Assembly: GCF_027980145.1 (NCBI RefSeq)
Contig: NZ_JAMZNK010000011.1
Location: forward strand, 62,001 to 126,000
Source of the DNA: Flavobacterium azizsancarii
GTDB lineage: Bacteria > Bacteroidota > Bacteroidia > Flavobacteriales > Flavobacteriaceae
Length of the DNA stretch: 64,000 bases
Direction of reading: 5' to 3'
In this document: positions 7,218 through 15,223 of the stretch, in pieces
Layout of the letters: the number at the start of each line of letters is the position of its first letter
Position numbering within the stretch: the stretch's first letter is position 1
Notes under the pieces: generated by a model
The model's database searches: none
Seen by the model: the letters and a program-made list of their open reading frames with translations, nothing else
Told to the model about the DNA's origin: nothing
Program-made: the position numbers and the translations under genes

Positions 7218-9425
7218 TGCTTTAAATTCTTCCGTAATTTTCAAAATCTTTTCAGCCAGATTACTCATCCAGATCAATTGTTCAATTACCATTTGAGCTT
7301 CCTGCATTTTAGCCTGACGCGTTTCTTTGTCTAATTCGTCATCTTTAATCAAACGAGTAAAATTAACGCGTTTAAGTTCTTCAAATTGCAAAGTTACATC
7401 CTCCTTGTCAAAAAAAGTATCCGTTATAATCGTTTCATTTCTTAAAATTGAAATCGAATGATCTAAGTTTGAAAGTATCGTTTTTATAATATAATTAAAC
7501 GATTCTGAGGCCGAAGTCGTTTGATGAGATTGAATATAGGTAGATAATGAAGCTAAAGCAGACAATATCGAATGATTTAAAACCACAAGTTTATTGACTA
7601 AAGGCATCGTTTTTTGTTTTGATTTTGGTTCCTGCATCATTCGCTGAAACGAAGTCATCAGATTGCCAATTTCAACAAAAGCATTTTTTCTCGCCAATCG
7701 GTATGAAGTCGGGATTTCTCCTTTTTTATTATAGAAATCAGCAATTTCTTTAAGGTAATTTCTATTGGCACGAATCGAATTTTCAATATGAATTGGCGTA
7801 TTGATAAATTCCCAGGCCGGCCACAAAAACTGATTTGCCAAAAAGGCTAAAGTTGCTCCGGCTAATGTATCTAAAACACGAAACTGAATGACTTCAACCA
7901 CATCAGGAGTTAAAATGCCATAAATAAAAACCACATACATAGTGACAAAAGTGGCGCTTATTTTATAATTAATTTGAGTAAATGAGATTCCAAGAAGCAT
8001 ACATATAATAGATAATATACTCAATGCAACATGATTCTGAATAACAGATACAATCCCAAAAGCCAGTAAACCTCCTAAAATGGTTCCGAAAATTCTATTA
8101 TAAGAGCGTTCCTTTGTTAAGCCGTAACCCGGGCGCATGATGACAACAATCGTTAATAATATCCAATAGACATTTTGAAAAGCTAAAAATTGCCCGATAG
8201 TGAAACCAATTAAAATTGTAATGGTTAATCGCACTGAATGTCTGAAAATAGAAGAAGAGAAACTTAAATTTTCAATCAAAGTACGTAAGGGATAATATTG
8301 TGGTGTCAGGAATTTTTCAAGTTCCTTATCCTTATCTTTCAGTTTAAAAGACTGCATGGCAAGTGAAAAAGCACGTTGGATAATTTTGATTTTTCCAACC
8401 TGATTTTTAGCATATTTCAGCATATTGGTCAACATCAAAACACCTTCGGCAGCTTCCTCTTTACCTAAAGTTTTTTCATAGTCAAAAATGGCAGATTCAA
8501 AAGCATCAAGTTCATTTTTTAAGTCATTTTTATCAACATACACACTAATATTATGCACGTTTTTAGAAAGTTTCTTTAGAGTTGATGCCAGTTTGTAAGC
8601 TACATTTTGATACGTTCTAAGGACTTCAGGATGTTTGGCAAATTTTTCATGTAGCTTGCTGTGATCAAATGACGTATATAAAGCAAGTTCCTGAATCTCA
8701 ACCAAAGTGATAAAAACAAGCAGCATTTTTCGGTTTTGGCTTGTTGTTGCAGATGCATTCTGGTTGCCAATAAGCATTCTTCTTAAATCCTCGTGAATCA
8801 AATTCAGATCAACCTGTACACTCAGCTGCTTCTCGATTATAGCCTCTCTATCAGCCTCGGGACTCCATAGATCTCCTCTTAATTTTAAATATTTTGCAGT
8901 TAATTTTATGCCTTCAGCAATTTGTAACTCGACGTATTTATAAGGTTGTACAAAATGAAAGACAAGTGAAACAATTAAGTATAAGATACCTCCAATAAAA
9001 ATAAATCCTGAATATTCAAAAGCTTTCCAACCATCATGTAAATGGCCAAATGATAGTGAAATGGACAGTAAGGCAGAAAATGATACCAAAGTAGCGCGCT
9101 GACCGTAAACAGAAATCATTGAACATATAAAAAGCAAAAACCCTAAAAAAGGATAAAATAAAATAGGGTATGGATAAGCAAGATTTACTAATAAATTTAC
9201 ACCGGATACAATAAAAGAAGCAACAATAAGACCTTTTATTTTATGACTTAAAGAGCTTGGAATGTCACTGGGATAGGTGTAGAAGGCTCCCAGAGCAATT
9301 ACAAAACCAATATCGAAAAGATCGTAATAATTTAAAACTAATACAGGAACAACAGAAGCGATAGTTACTTTAGAGGCGTTTAAAAAAGAAGTACTGTTAG
9401 TAAATTTCGAGATACGATCAAACAT
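7203..9425 (-). CDS. FUSC-family inner membrane protein
   Basis: This protein of about 740 residues has the two-block FUSC/YccS-type architecture: membrane helices at about 15-170, a helical soluble segment, then a second membrane block containing LTIVVIMRPGYGLTKERSYN, the family signature, followed by a soluble tail. YccS/AaeB-like members are thought to export aromatic acids, but most are uncharacterised. An upstream TTG/ATG-frame extension to 9506 exists. The start at 9425 (MFDRISKF) is preferred because a perfect -7 box lies 17 bp upstream at 9443-9450, which would place the longer start upstream of the transcript. The neighbours give no functional link. Confidence 0.8.
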   Translation of the reverse strand: MFDRISKFTNSTSFLNASKVTIASVVPVLVLNYYDLFDIGFVIALGAFYTYPSDIPSSLSHKIKGLIVASFIVSGVNLLVNLAYPYPILFYPFLGFLLFICSMISVYGQRATLVSFSALLSISLSFGHLHDGWKAFEYSGFIFIGGILYLIVSLVFHFVQPYKYVELQIAEGIKLTAKYLKLRGDLWSPEADREAIIEKQLSVQVDLNLIHEDLRRMLIGNQNASATTSQNRKMLLVFITLVEIQELALYTSFDHSKLHEKFAKHPEVLRTYQNVAYKLASTLKKLSKNVHNISVYVDKNDLKNELDAFESAIFDYEKTLGKEEAAEGVLMLTNMLKYAKNQVGKIKIIQRAFSLAMQSFKLKDKDKELEKFLTPQYYPLRTLIENLSFSSSIFRHSVRLTITILIGFTIGQFLAFQNVYWILLTIVVIMRPGYGLTKERSYNRIFGTILGGLLAFGIVSVIQNHVALSILSIICMLLGISFTQINYKISATFVTMYVVFIYGILTPDVVEVIQFRVLDTLAGATLAFLANQFLWPAWEFINTPIHIENSIRANRNYLKEIADFYNKKGEIPTSYRLARKNAFVEIGNLMTSFQRMMQEPKSKQKTMPLVNKLVVLNHSILSALASLSTYIQSHQTTSASESFNYIIKTILSNLDHSISILRNETIITDTFFDKEDVTLQFEELKRVNFTRLIKDDELDKETRQAKMQEAQMVIEQLIWMSNLAEKILKITEEFKATNPD

Positions 9426-9442
9426 AGAATGAGGTTTACAAA

Positions 9443-9450
9443 CAAAAGTA
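9443..9450 (-). promoter_or_regulatory. -7 promoter box deciding the FUSC start
   Basis: On the minus strand this reads TACTTTTG, an exact TAnnTTTG. It lies 17 bp before the ATG at 9425, so transcription should begin inside the longer open frame. Confidence 0.55.
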
Positions 9451-9626
9451 CGAATTGTACGAATTAATTTGGCATAATTATGGATGAGTTTTTGTGAAGC
9501 AAGCAAAAAAAGTGATATAATATATGATTAGAATTATTCATTGACTATTTTTTACTATTTTTGCCAGCTGAATTATGAGAACTAAATTCAGGAGTTTTCA
9601 TTAGATAATACATTAAAATAATACAA

Positions 9627-10217
9627 ATGATTTTACCAATTGTAGGATATGGAGATCCTGTTTTAAGAAAAGTGGGTGAGGTAATTACGCCGGAATATCC
9701 AAACTTAAAAGAAACAATCGCTAATATGTACGAGACGATGTACAATGCTTACGGAGTAGGACTTGCTGCACCGCAGGTTGGTATGCCAATTCGTTTGTTT
9801 GTTATTGATACAACTCCTTTTAGTGATGACGATGATTTACCTTCAGAAGAGCAAAAAGATTTAAAAGGTTTTAAAAAGACTTTTATCAACGCAAAGATCC
9901 TTAAAGAAGAAGGCGAGGAGTGGAGTTTTAACGAAGGTTGCCTAAGTATTCCTGACGTTCGCGAAGATGTATATAGAAAACCAACCGTTACAATAGAATA
10001 TTGCGAAGAAGATTTTGTAATGAAAACAGAAGTTTTTGATGGTTTAATTGCAAGAGTTATTCAACATGAATACGACCATATTGAAGGTGTTTTATTTACA
10101 GATAAAATATCATCTTTGAAAAAACGTTTGATTCAGAAGAAATTAAAAAATATTACCGAAGGCAAAACGTTTCAGGAATACAGAATGAAATTTGCTGCGG
10201 CTAAAAAAGGGAGATAA
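9627..10217 (+). CDS. def: Peptide deformylase
   Basis: Deformylase removes the N-formyl group from new proteins and is an essential metalloenzyme. All three family motifs are present: GVGLAAPQVG (about residue 43), EGCLSIP with the metal-binding Cys (about 110), and QHEYDHIEG with the two metal His and catalytic Glu (about 153). The 196-residue length is typical of Bacteroidetes. It is followed after 66 bp by the DUF5606 gene and then mazG, all on the same strand. Confidence 0.97.
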   Translation: MILPIVGYGDPVLRKVGEVITPEYPNLKETIANMYETMYNAYGVGLAAPQVGMPIRLFVIDTTPFSDDDDLPSEEQKDLKGFKKTFINAKILKEEGEEWSFNEGCLSIPDVREDVYRKPTVTIEYCEEDFVMKTEVFDGLIARVIQHEYDHIEGVLFTDKISSLKKRLIQKKLKNITEGKTFQEYRMKFAAAKKGR

Positions 10218-10283
10218 TTGAACTAAGAAATTAGCATCAATAAAATATAATAAATCAAATTCTTAATACTAATTTTAATAAAC

Positions 10284-10769
10284 ATGAATTTAGAGAAAAT
10301 TTTAGCCATTTCTGGGAAACCAGGTTTATATGTATTGAAAGTGCAAACTCGTACAGGTTTTGTGGCAGAATCATTGACAGACGGAAAAAAAATTACTGTT
10401 AACTTAAAAAGTAACGTAAGTTTATTATCTGAGATTTCAATTTATACTTACGAAGGAGAAAAACCATTGACAGAAGTAATGCAGCGTATTGCTGTTAAAG
10501 AAAACAAAGGTCAGGCTATTTCTCATAAAGAAGATAATGCTACATTAGCGGCTTATTTCAAAGAGATTTTACCTGAGTATGATGAAGAAAGAGTATATCC
10601 TTCAGATATTAAAAAAGTATTAAACTGGTACAACACGCTTGAGGCAAAAGGTTTAGTAACTGATTTAGCTCCTGCGCCTGCTGAAACTCCAGAGGAAACT
10701 CCGGTTGTTGAAGAGAAGCCAAAAAAAGCTCCGGCTGCTAAAAAAGAAAAAGCTAAAAAAGAAGAATAG
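10284..10769 (+). CDS. DUF5606 domain protein
   Basis: This 161-residue soluble protein of unknown function opens MNLEKILAISGKPGLYVLK. The conserved block spans about residues 1-130. The C-terminal 30 residues are a low-complexity Ala/Pro/Glu/Lys tail. I recognise it as the DUF5606 family, commonly found beside def and mazG in Flavobacteriia. A housekeeping role linked to translation or nucleotide hygiene is inferred only from position. A strong terminator follows. Confidence 0.75.
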   Translation: MNLEKILAISGKPGLYVLKVQTRTGFVAESLTDGKKITVNLKSNVSLLSEISIYTYEGEKPLTEVMQRIAVKENKGQAISHKEDNATLAAYFKEILPEYDEERVYPSDIKKVLNWYNTLEAKGLVTDLAPAPAETPEETPVVEEKPKKAPAAKKEKAKKEE

Positions 10770-10794
10770 CAGTTTACTGCATTCAAATATATTA

Positions 10795-10828
10795 ATCCTG
10801 TTAAGATGTTTTCTTGACAGGATTTTTT
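10795..10828 (+). terminator. Intrinsic terminator after DUF5606 gene
   Basis: A 12-bp stem with one G-U pair (10795-10806 with 10812-10823) and a 5-nt loop is followed by a run of six T. mazG starts 44 bp further on and probably has its own promoter. Confidence 0.85.
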
Positions 10829-10871
10829 ACTTTTACAACTATTAGATTACAACTCGATAAAACTTCATAAA

Positions 10872-11642
10872 ATGAGCAAGGAACTTCAACTTAAGGCTTT
10901 CGAAAGATTACTAATTATCATGGATGAACTTCGTGAACAATGTCCGTGGGATAAAAAGCAAACTTTGCAAACCCTAAGACACCTTACTATCGAAGAAACA
11001 TATGAATTGGGTGATGCTATTTTAGATAATGATCTAAATGAAGTAAAAAAAGAGTTAGGGGATCTCTTGCTGCATATTGTTTTTTATGCGAAAATTGGTT
11101 CTGAAACAAACGATTTTGATATAGCTGATGTCTGTAATGAAATTTGTGAAAAGTTAATTCATCGTCATCCTCATATTTATAGTGATACTGTAGTAAAAGA
11201 TGAAGAAGAAGTAAAACAAAATTGGGAAAAATTAAAGCTTAAAGAAGGTAAAAAATCAGTTTTAGAAGGCGTGCCAAAAAGTTTACCGGCTTTGGTAAAG
11301 GCAAGCCGAATTCAGGATAAAGTAAAAGGCGTGGGTTTTGACTGGGAAGAACCACACCAGGTTTGGGATAAAGTACAAGAAGAATTAGAAGAGTTACAAA
11401 TAGAAGTTCAATCAGGAGATCAGGATAAAATTGAAGCTGAATTTGGAGACGTTTTATTCTCTATGATAAATTATGCCCGCTTTTTAAACGTAAATCCTGA
11501 AGATGCTTTAGAACGTACCAATAAAAAATTTATTAAGCGTTTTCAGTATCTTGAAAGCAAAGCTGGCGAATTAGGGAAACCCTTAATGGATATGACTTTG
11601 GCAGAAATGGATGTATTTTGGAACGAAGCTAAAAAGCTCTGA
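10872..11642 (+). CDS. mazG: Nucleoside triphosphate pyrophosphohydrolase MazG
   Basis: MazG hydrolyses NTPs and dNTPs to monophosphates and pyrophosphate, limiting non-canonical nucleotides and modulating ppGpp. The protein has 256 residues with two MazG helical repeats. The first carries CPWDKKQTLQTLRHLTIEE and the ExxE...ELGDLLLHIVF metal-binding helices. The second carries KVQEELEELQ and EFGDVLFSMINYARF. The length is typical. The stop abuts the convergent FNR-like gene with no gap. Confidence 0.95.
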   Translation: MSKELQLKAFERLLIIMDELREQCPWDKKQTLQTLRHLTIEETYELGDAILDNDLNEVKKELGDLLLHIVFYAKIGSETNDFDIADVCNEICEKLIHRHPHIYSDTVVKDEEEVKQNWEKLKLKEGKKSVLEGVPKSLPALVKASRIQDKVKGVGFDWEEPHQVWDKVQEELEELQIEVQSGDQDKIEAEFGDVLFSMINYARFLNVNPEDALERTNKKFIKRFQYLESKAGELGKPLMDMTLAEMDVFWNEAKKL

Positions 11643-12323
11643 TTACTCGGCCATTTTTTTTAATGCCCTGATATCTTTAAGCATAATTTTTTTACCCACT
11701 AATTCAATTAAATCCAGTTTATTAAAATCTGATAATAACCTGATACAGCTTTCGGTAGCAGTCCCAATAATACCTGCTAATTCTTCTCTTGTAAGTTGAA
11801 CTTTTAGGGTTTTATCTGCATTTTCTCCAAAAGAATCGTGTAACTGCAATAAGGTTTCGGCTAAACGTTGTTTAACTGTTTTTTGAACTAAAGCAATTTT
11901 ATTGTTTTCAGATTCTTTTAGATCTTCGCAAACAGATTGCATCAAATTCATCGAGAACTGATTGTTGTTATTAAAAAAGTGTAAGATTTCAGTTTTAGGA
12001 ATAAAGCAAACCTCCATATCAGCAACTGCTTTTGCAGATAGGTTTGCCGGTTCATTACTAATCATAGAGCGTTGCCCTAAAAGTTCACCTGATTGTACCA
12101 GTTTTACGATCTGATCTTTTCCGTTTGCGCTTAATTTAGAAAGTTTACCAACCCCATCTTTTATACAAAATACACCATTGGTTACTTCGCCTTCTTCAAA
12201 AATGGCTTCTCCTTTTTTAATCTTATAAGTAGTTTTGCTGTTGGCCAATTTTACAACTTCATCTTTATTGAGTGCTTTAAGAGAAGAAAGCTGTCGTACG
12301 ATGCATTGATCACATTTATTCAT
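11643..12323 (-). CDS. FNR-like Crp-family regulator
   Basis: The protein has 226 residues from the preferred start. It has a cyclic-nucleotide-type beta roll (about 15-120), a dimer helix, and a winged HTH. Residues CDQCIVRQLSS align with the Cys-rich N terminus of E. coli FNR. C4 and C7 match C20 and C23, C106 in MEVCFIP matches C122, but the position of C29 is Ser. The recognition helix TESCIRLL keeps E191 and R195. The start at 12323 is preferred over 12362 because a perfect -7 box lies at 12341-12348. It is divergent from ccoI. A role as the oxygen-responsive activator of the cbb3 and hemN genes is a strong inference. Confidence 0.85.
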   Translation of the reverse strand: MNKCDQCIVRQLSSLKALNKDEVVKLANSKTTYKIKKGEAIFEEGEVTNGVFCIKDGVGKLSKLSANGKDQIVKLVQSGELLGQRSMISNEPANLSAKAVADMEVCFIPKTEILHFFNNNNQFSMNLMQSVCEDLKESENNKIALVQKTVKQRLAETLLQLHDSFGENADKTLKVQLTREELAGIIGTATESCIRLLSDFNKLDLIELVGKKIMLKDIRALKKMAE

Positions 12324-12340
12324 GGCAATAATATTTGTTG

Positions 12341-12348
12341 CAAAATTA
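12341..12348 (-). promoter_or_regulatory. -7 promoter box deciding the FNR-like start
   Basis: The minus strand reads TAATTTTG, an exact consensus, 17 bp before the ATG at 12323. The longer frame would start upstream of the transcript. Confidence 0.55.
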
Positions 12349-12460
12349 ACTAATATTCGCATTGAAAAGTGTTATTCTTCCTGAAAATACACAGAAAAAA
12401 ACTATTATTTCAATTTGCCAGTTTTATTTCGCTAAATTTAGAATCCGATTTAATTATAAC

Positions 12461-12504
12461 ATGATAAATATCATTTTTATAATCTCTTGATTTTTTAACA
12501 TTTG
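12461..12504 (+). promoter_or_regulatory. FNR-type box plus -7 element for ccoI
   Basis: ATGATAAATATCAT (12461-12474) is two 5-bp inverted half sites separated by 4 bp, the FNR/CRP architecture. Exactly 22 bp later comes AACATTTG (12497-12504), a -7 box with one mismatch. The same box and spacing recur before ccoS and hemN. The box centre falls near -41 from the predicted start, the class II activator position. Confidence 0.7.
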
Positions 12505-12527
12505 TTGCATCAAAAAAAACAAATTTT

Positions 12528-14921
12528 ATGAGTGAGCAGAATTGTTTTCATTGCGGGTTAACGATTGCTAAAAATGAAGAAATCAATTTTGATGAAAAAA
12601 AGTTTTGTTGTAATGGATGTAAAACCGTTTATGAAATTTTTAGTCTTCATGATTTAACCTGTTATTATGATTTTGAAAAATCGCCAGGTGCCACTCCGCA
12701 AGATATTCACGGAAAATATGATTTTTTGGACAATGAAGCAATTTTGTCAAAAGTCTTAGAATTTCAAGAAGGAAACACCTCAATTGTTTCATTAAATATA
12801 CCTCATATACATTGCAGTTCTTGTATTTGGATTCTTGAAAATCTAAATAGAATACAACCCGGAATAAGCATTTCACAAGTTAATTTTCCTGAGAAAAGAG
12901 TCCGAATTACTTTCAATTCAGATCTTGTTTCGCTAAAGACTATTGTTTATATGCTAAGTTCAATTGGTTATGAGCCTTATATTAGCTTAGAAAACTACGA
13001 AACAGGCAAAACAAATGTAGATCGAACTTTGACCTATAAATTAGGCGTTGCGTTTTTCTGCTTCGGAAATATTATGCTGTTATCTTTTCCCGAATATTTC
13101 GAGATCAAAGAGTTTTGGTTAGATAATTATAAACCATTTTTCAGGATTCTAATTTTTGTTCTGGCGTTACCCAGTTTTTTATATTCCGCAAGCGGTTATT
13201 ATGTTTCTGCCTATAAAAGTATAAAGTCAGGCATGCTAAATATAGATATTCCCATTGCTTTAGGAATTATCGTGATGTTTGTTCGCAGTACTTTTGATAT
13301 TGTAATGAACTACGGGTCAGGTTTTTTTGATAGTCTCACAGGGTTAGTTTTCTTCATGCTGCTCGGAAAAATGTTCCAGATTAAAACCTATAGTTTTTTA
13401 AGTTTCGAAAGAGATTTTAAATCGTATTTTCCAATTGCGGTGACCAGAATCAATACAGATACATCAGAAGAAAGCGTTCCTGTTTATGATGTTTTAAAAG
13501 GAGACCGATTGCTGATCAGAAATCAGGAATTAATTCCGGTCGATGGTATTTTGATTAGTGAAAAAGCTGAAATAGATTATAGTTTTGTTACCGGAGAAGC
13601 TGTTCCTATTACAAAAGTATCCGGAGATAAAGTTTTTGCCGGCGGTAAGCAAATTGGCAAAGTAGTCGAAATAGAAGTGCTGCACTCAGTTTCGCAAAGT
13701 TACCTGACACAATTGTGGAGTAATGAGATCTTCCAGAAAAAAGTACTTCAAAAGCATAAAACAATTACAGATACTATAAGTCGTTATTTTACTCCTATAT
13801 TATTACTTATTGCTTTTGCAGGTTTTGGTTATTGGATATTTTTTGATGCCAATACAGCTTTTAATGTTTTTACGGCAGTTCTAATTGTTGCTTGTCCTTG
13901 TGCATTAGCGCTTACAGCACCATTTACCTTCGGAAATATTCTGAGAATTATGGGAAAACAGAAAATGTATCTTAAAAATGCACTAGTAATCGAACAATTG
14001 GCTAAAGTTGATACAATAGTCTTTGATAAAACCGGGACAATTACCACCAATAAAAAATCTAATATACTATATGAAGGAAATCCTCTTTCTGATCAAAATT
14101 ATGTTCTGATCAAAAATGTTCTGCGTGGTTCAAATCATCCTTTAAGCCGAATGTTATATGATTTTTTAAAGGAAACAAATAAAATTAAAATTGATGATTT
14201 TCAGGAAATAACAGGAAAAGGAATTCAGGCTTCCATCGAAAATCATACCATCAGGATTGGCTCTGCAGAGTTTGTAGGCAATCTGGTTTCTGATTCGTCA
14301 GATATCGAAAAGACAGCGCTTCATATTAAAATTGATGAGCAGTATCTTGGCAAGTTTGTTTTTCAGAATCAATACAGAGAAGGTCTTGAAAAGTTATTCT
14401 CCACACTTAGTAAAAATTACGAAATCAAAATACTTTCCGGTGATAATGATGGCGAAAGAGCAAATCTTGAAAGTATCCTGCCAAAAGGGATAGAATTAAT
14501 TTTTAACCAGAAGCCGGAACAAAAACTGGATTTCATCAAAAATCTACAGGAAAAAGGCAAGAACGTTATGATGGTGGGAGACGGGCTGAATGATGCCGGA
14601 GCTTTGGCGCAAAGTAATGTGGGAATTTCTATCTCTGAGAATGTGAATGTTTTCTCACCTGCTTGTGATGCAATTCTCGATGCTTCGGAATTTTCCAGAT
14701 TGGATTATTTCTTAAAATTATCTCAGAAATCGATTACAATAATTAAAATGAGTTTCGTTTTGTCTCTTCTTTACAATATTGTAGGACTTTCTTTTGCAGT
14801 TACCGGCAACTTACTTCCTTTGGTAGCAGCTATTATCATGCCTTTAAGTACAATTACAATCGTAAGTTTTGTGACTTTGATGTCTAACTATTTCAGCAAG
14901 AGTAGTTTAAAGAGGTTATAG
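12528..14921 (+). CDS. ccoI: Copper-transporting P1B-type ATPase CcoI/FixI-type
   Basis: CcoI exports copper across the inner membrane for insertion into the cbb3 oxidase. The 797-residue protein opens with a Cys-rich zinc-ribbon-like region (CFHCG and CCNGC), followed by a heavy-metal-associated domain with HCSSC near residue 98. The membrane CPC motif ACPCALA lies at 456-458, the phosphorylation site DKTGT at about 500, and the hinge GDGLNDAGAL near 685. About eight membrane helices are expected. Its position directly before ccoS and ccoNO supports the CcoI assignment over general copper resistance. It probably responds to the FNR-type box upstream. Confidence 0.95.
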   Translation: MSEQNCFHCGLTIAKNEEINFDEKKFCCNGCKTVYEIFSLHDLTCYYDFEKSPGATPQDIHGKYDFLDNEAILSKVLEFQEGNTSIVSLNIPHIHCSSCIWILENLNRIQPGISISQVNFPEKRVRITFNSDLVSLKTIVYMLSSIGYEPYISLENYETGKTNVDRTLTYKLGVAFFCFGNIMLLSFPEYFEIKEFWLDNYKPFFRILIFVLALPSFLYSASGYYVSAYKSIKSGMLNIDIPIALGIIVMFVRSTFDIVMNYGSGFFDSLTGLVFFMLLGKMFQIKTYSFLSFERDFKSYFPIAVTRINTDTSEESVPVYDVLKGDRLLIRNQELIPVDGILISEKAEIDYSFVTGEAVPITKVSGDKVFAGGKQIGKVVEIEVLHSVSQSYLTQLWSNEIFQKKVLQKHKTITDTISRYFTPILLLIAFAGFGYWIFFDANTAFNVFTAVLIVACPCALALTAPFTFGNILRIMGKQKMYLKNALVIEQLAKVDTIVFDKTGTITTNKKSNILYEGNPLSDQNYVLIKNVLRGSNHPLSRMLYDFLKETNKIKIDDFQEITGKGIQASIENHTIRIGSAEFVGNLVSDSSDIEKTALHIKIDEQYLGKFVFQNQYREGLEKLFSTLSKNYEIKILSGDNDGERANLESILPKGIELIFNQKPEQKLDFIKNLQEKGKNVMMVGDGLNDAGALAQSNVGISISENVNVFSPACDAILDASEFSRLDYFLKLSQKSITIIKMSFVLSLLYNIVGLSFAVTGNLLPLVAAIIMPLSTITIVSFVTLMSNYFSKSSLKRL

Positions 14922-14967
14922 ATAATACAGTCCCTTTTTTTTATAAATTTAACATATGTCTCCAATT

Positions 14968-15011
14968 ATGATAATTATCATATTTTATCCGCCCATTACT
15001 TAGTAATTTTG
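14968..15011 (+). promoter_or_regulatory. FNR-type box plus -7 element for ccoS operon
   Basis: ATGATAATTATCAT (14968-14981) is a perfect palindrome of two half sites with a 4-bp spacer. After 22 bp comes an exact -7 box, TAATTTTG (15004-15011), 18 bp before ccoS. The geometry is identical to the ccoI and hemN sites. Confidence 0.75.
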
Positions 15012-15029
15012 TTAACATATATTTAAGGT

Positions 15030-15221
15030 ATGAGTGTCATTTATCTATTAATTTCAGTAAGTATTTTTGTAGCAATAGGTTTCTTTATTGCTTTTATTGT
15101 CGCTGTCAGATCCGGACAATATGACGATGATTATACCCCCTCAGTCAGAATGCTTTTTGACGATGAGACAAAAATTACTCCCCACAATAACAATTCAACA
15201 ACAGAAGAAAAACAAGTATAA
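15030..15221 (+). CDS. ccoS: cbb3 oxidase assembly protein CcoS
   Basis: This 63-residue protein has one N-terminal membrane helix (MSVIYLLISVSIFVAIGFFI...) followed by RSGQYDDDYTPSVRMLFDDE, which is the CcoS family signature. CcoS is needed for cofactor insertion into the cbb3 oxidase. The stop is 2 bp before the ccoNO start, so the two are almost certainly cotranscribed and translationally coupled. Confidence 0.93.
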   Translation: MSVIYLLISVSIFVAIGFFIAFIVAVRSGQYDDDYTPSVRMLFDDETKITPHNNNSTTEEKQV

Positions 15222-15223
15222 TT

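Noticed and set aside
9426..9506. N-terminal extension of the FUSC protein
   Set aside because: A consensus -7 box inside it would put the transcript start after the extended start codon.
12487..12513. TTGAT and ATCAA before ccoI as an FNR box
   Set aside because: The half sites are 17 bp apart instead of 4. The better site is 12461-12474.
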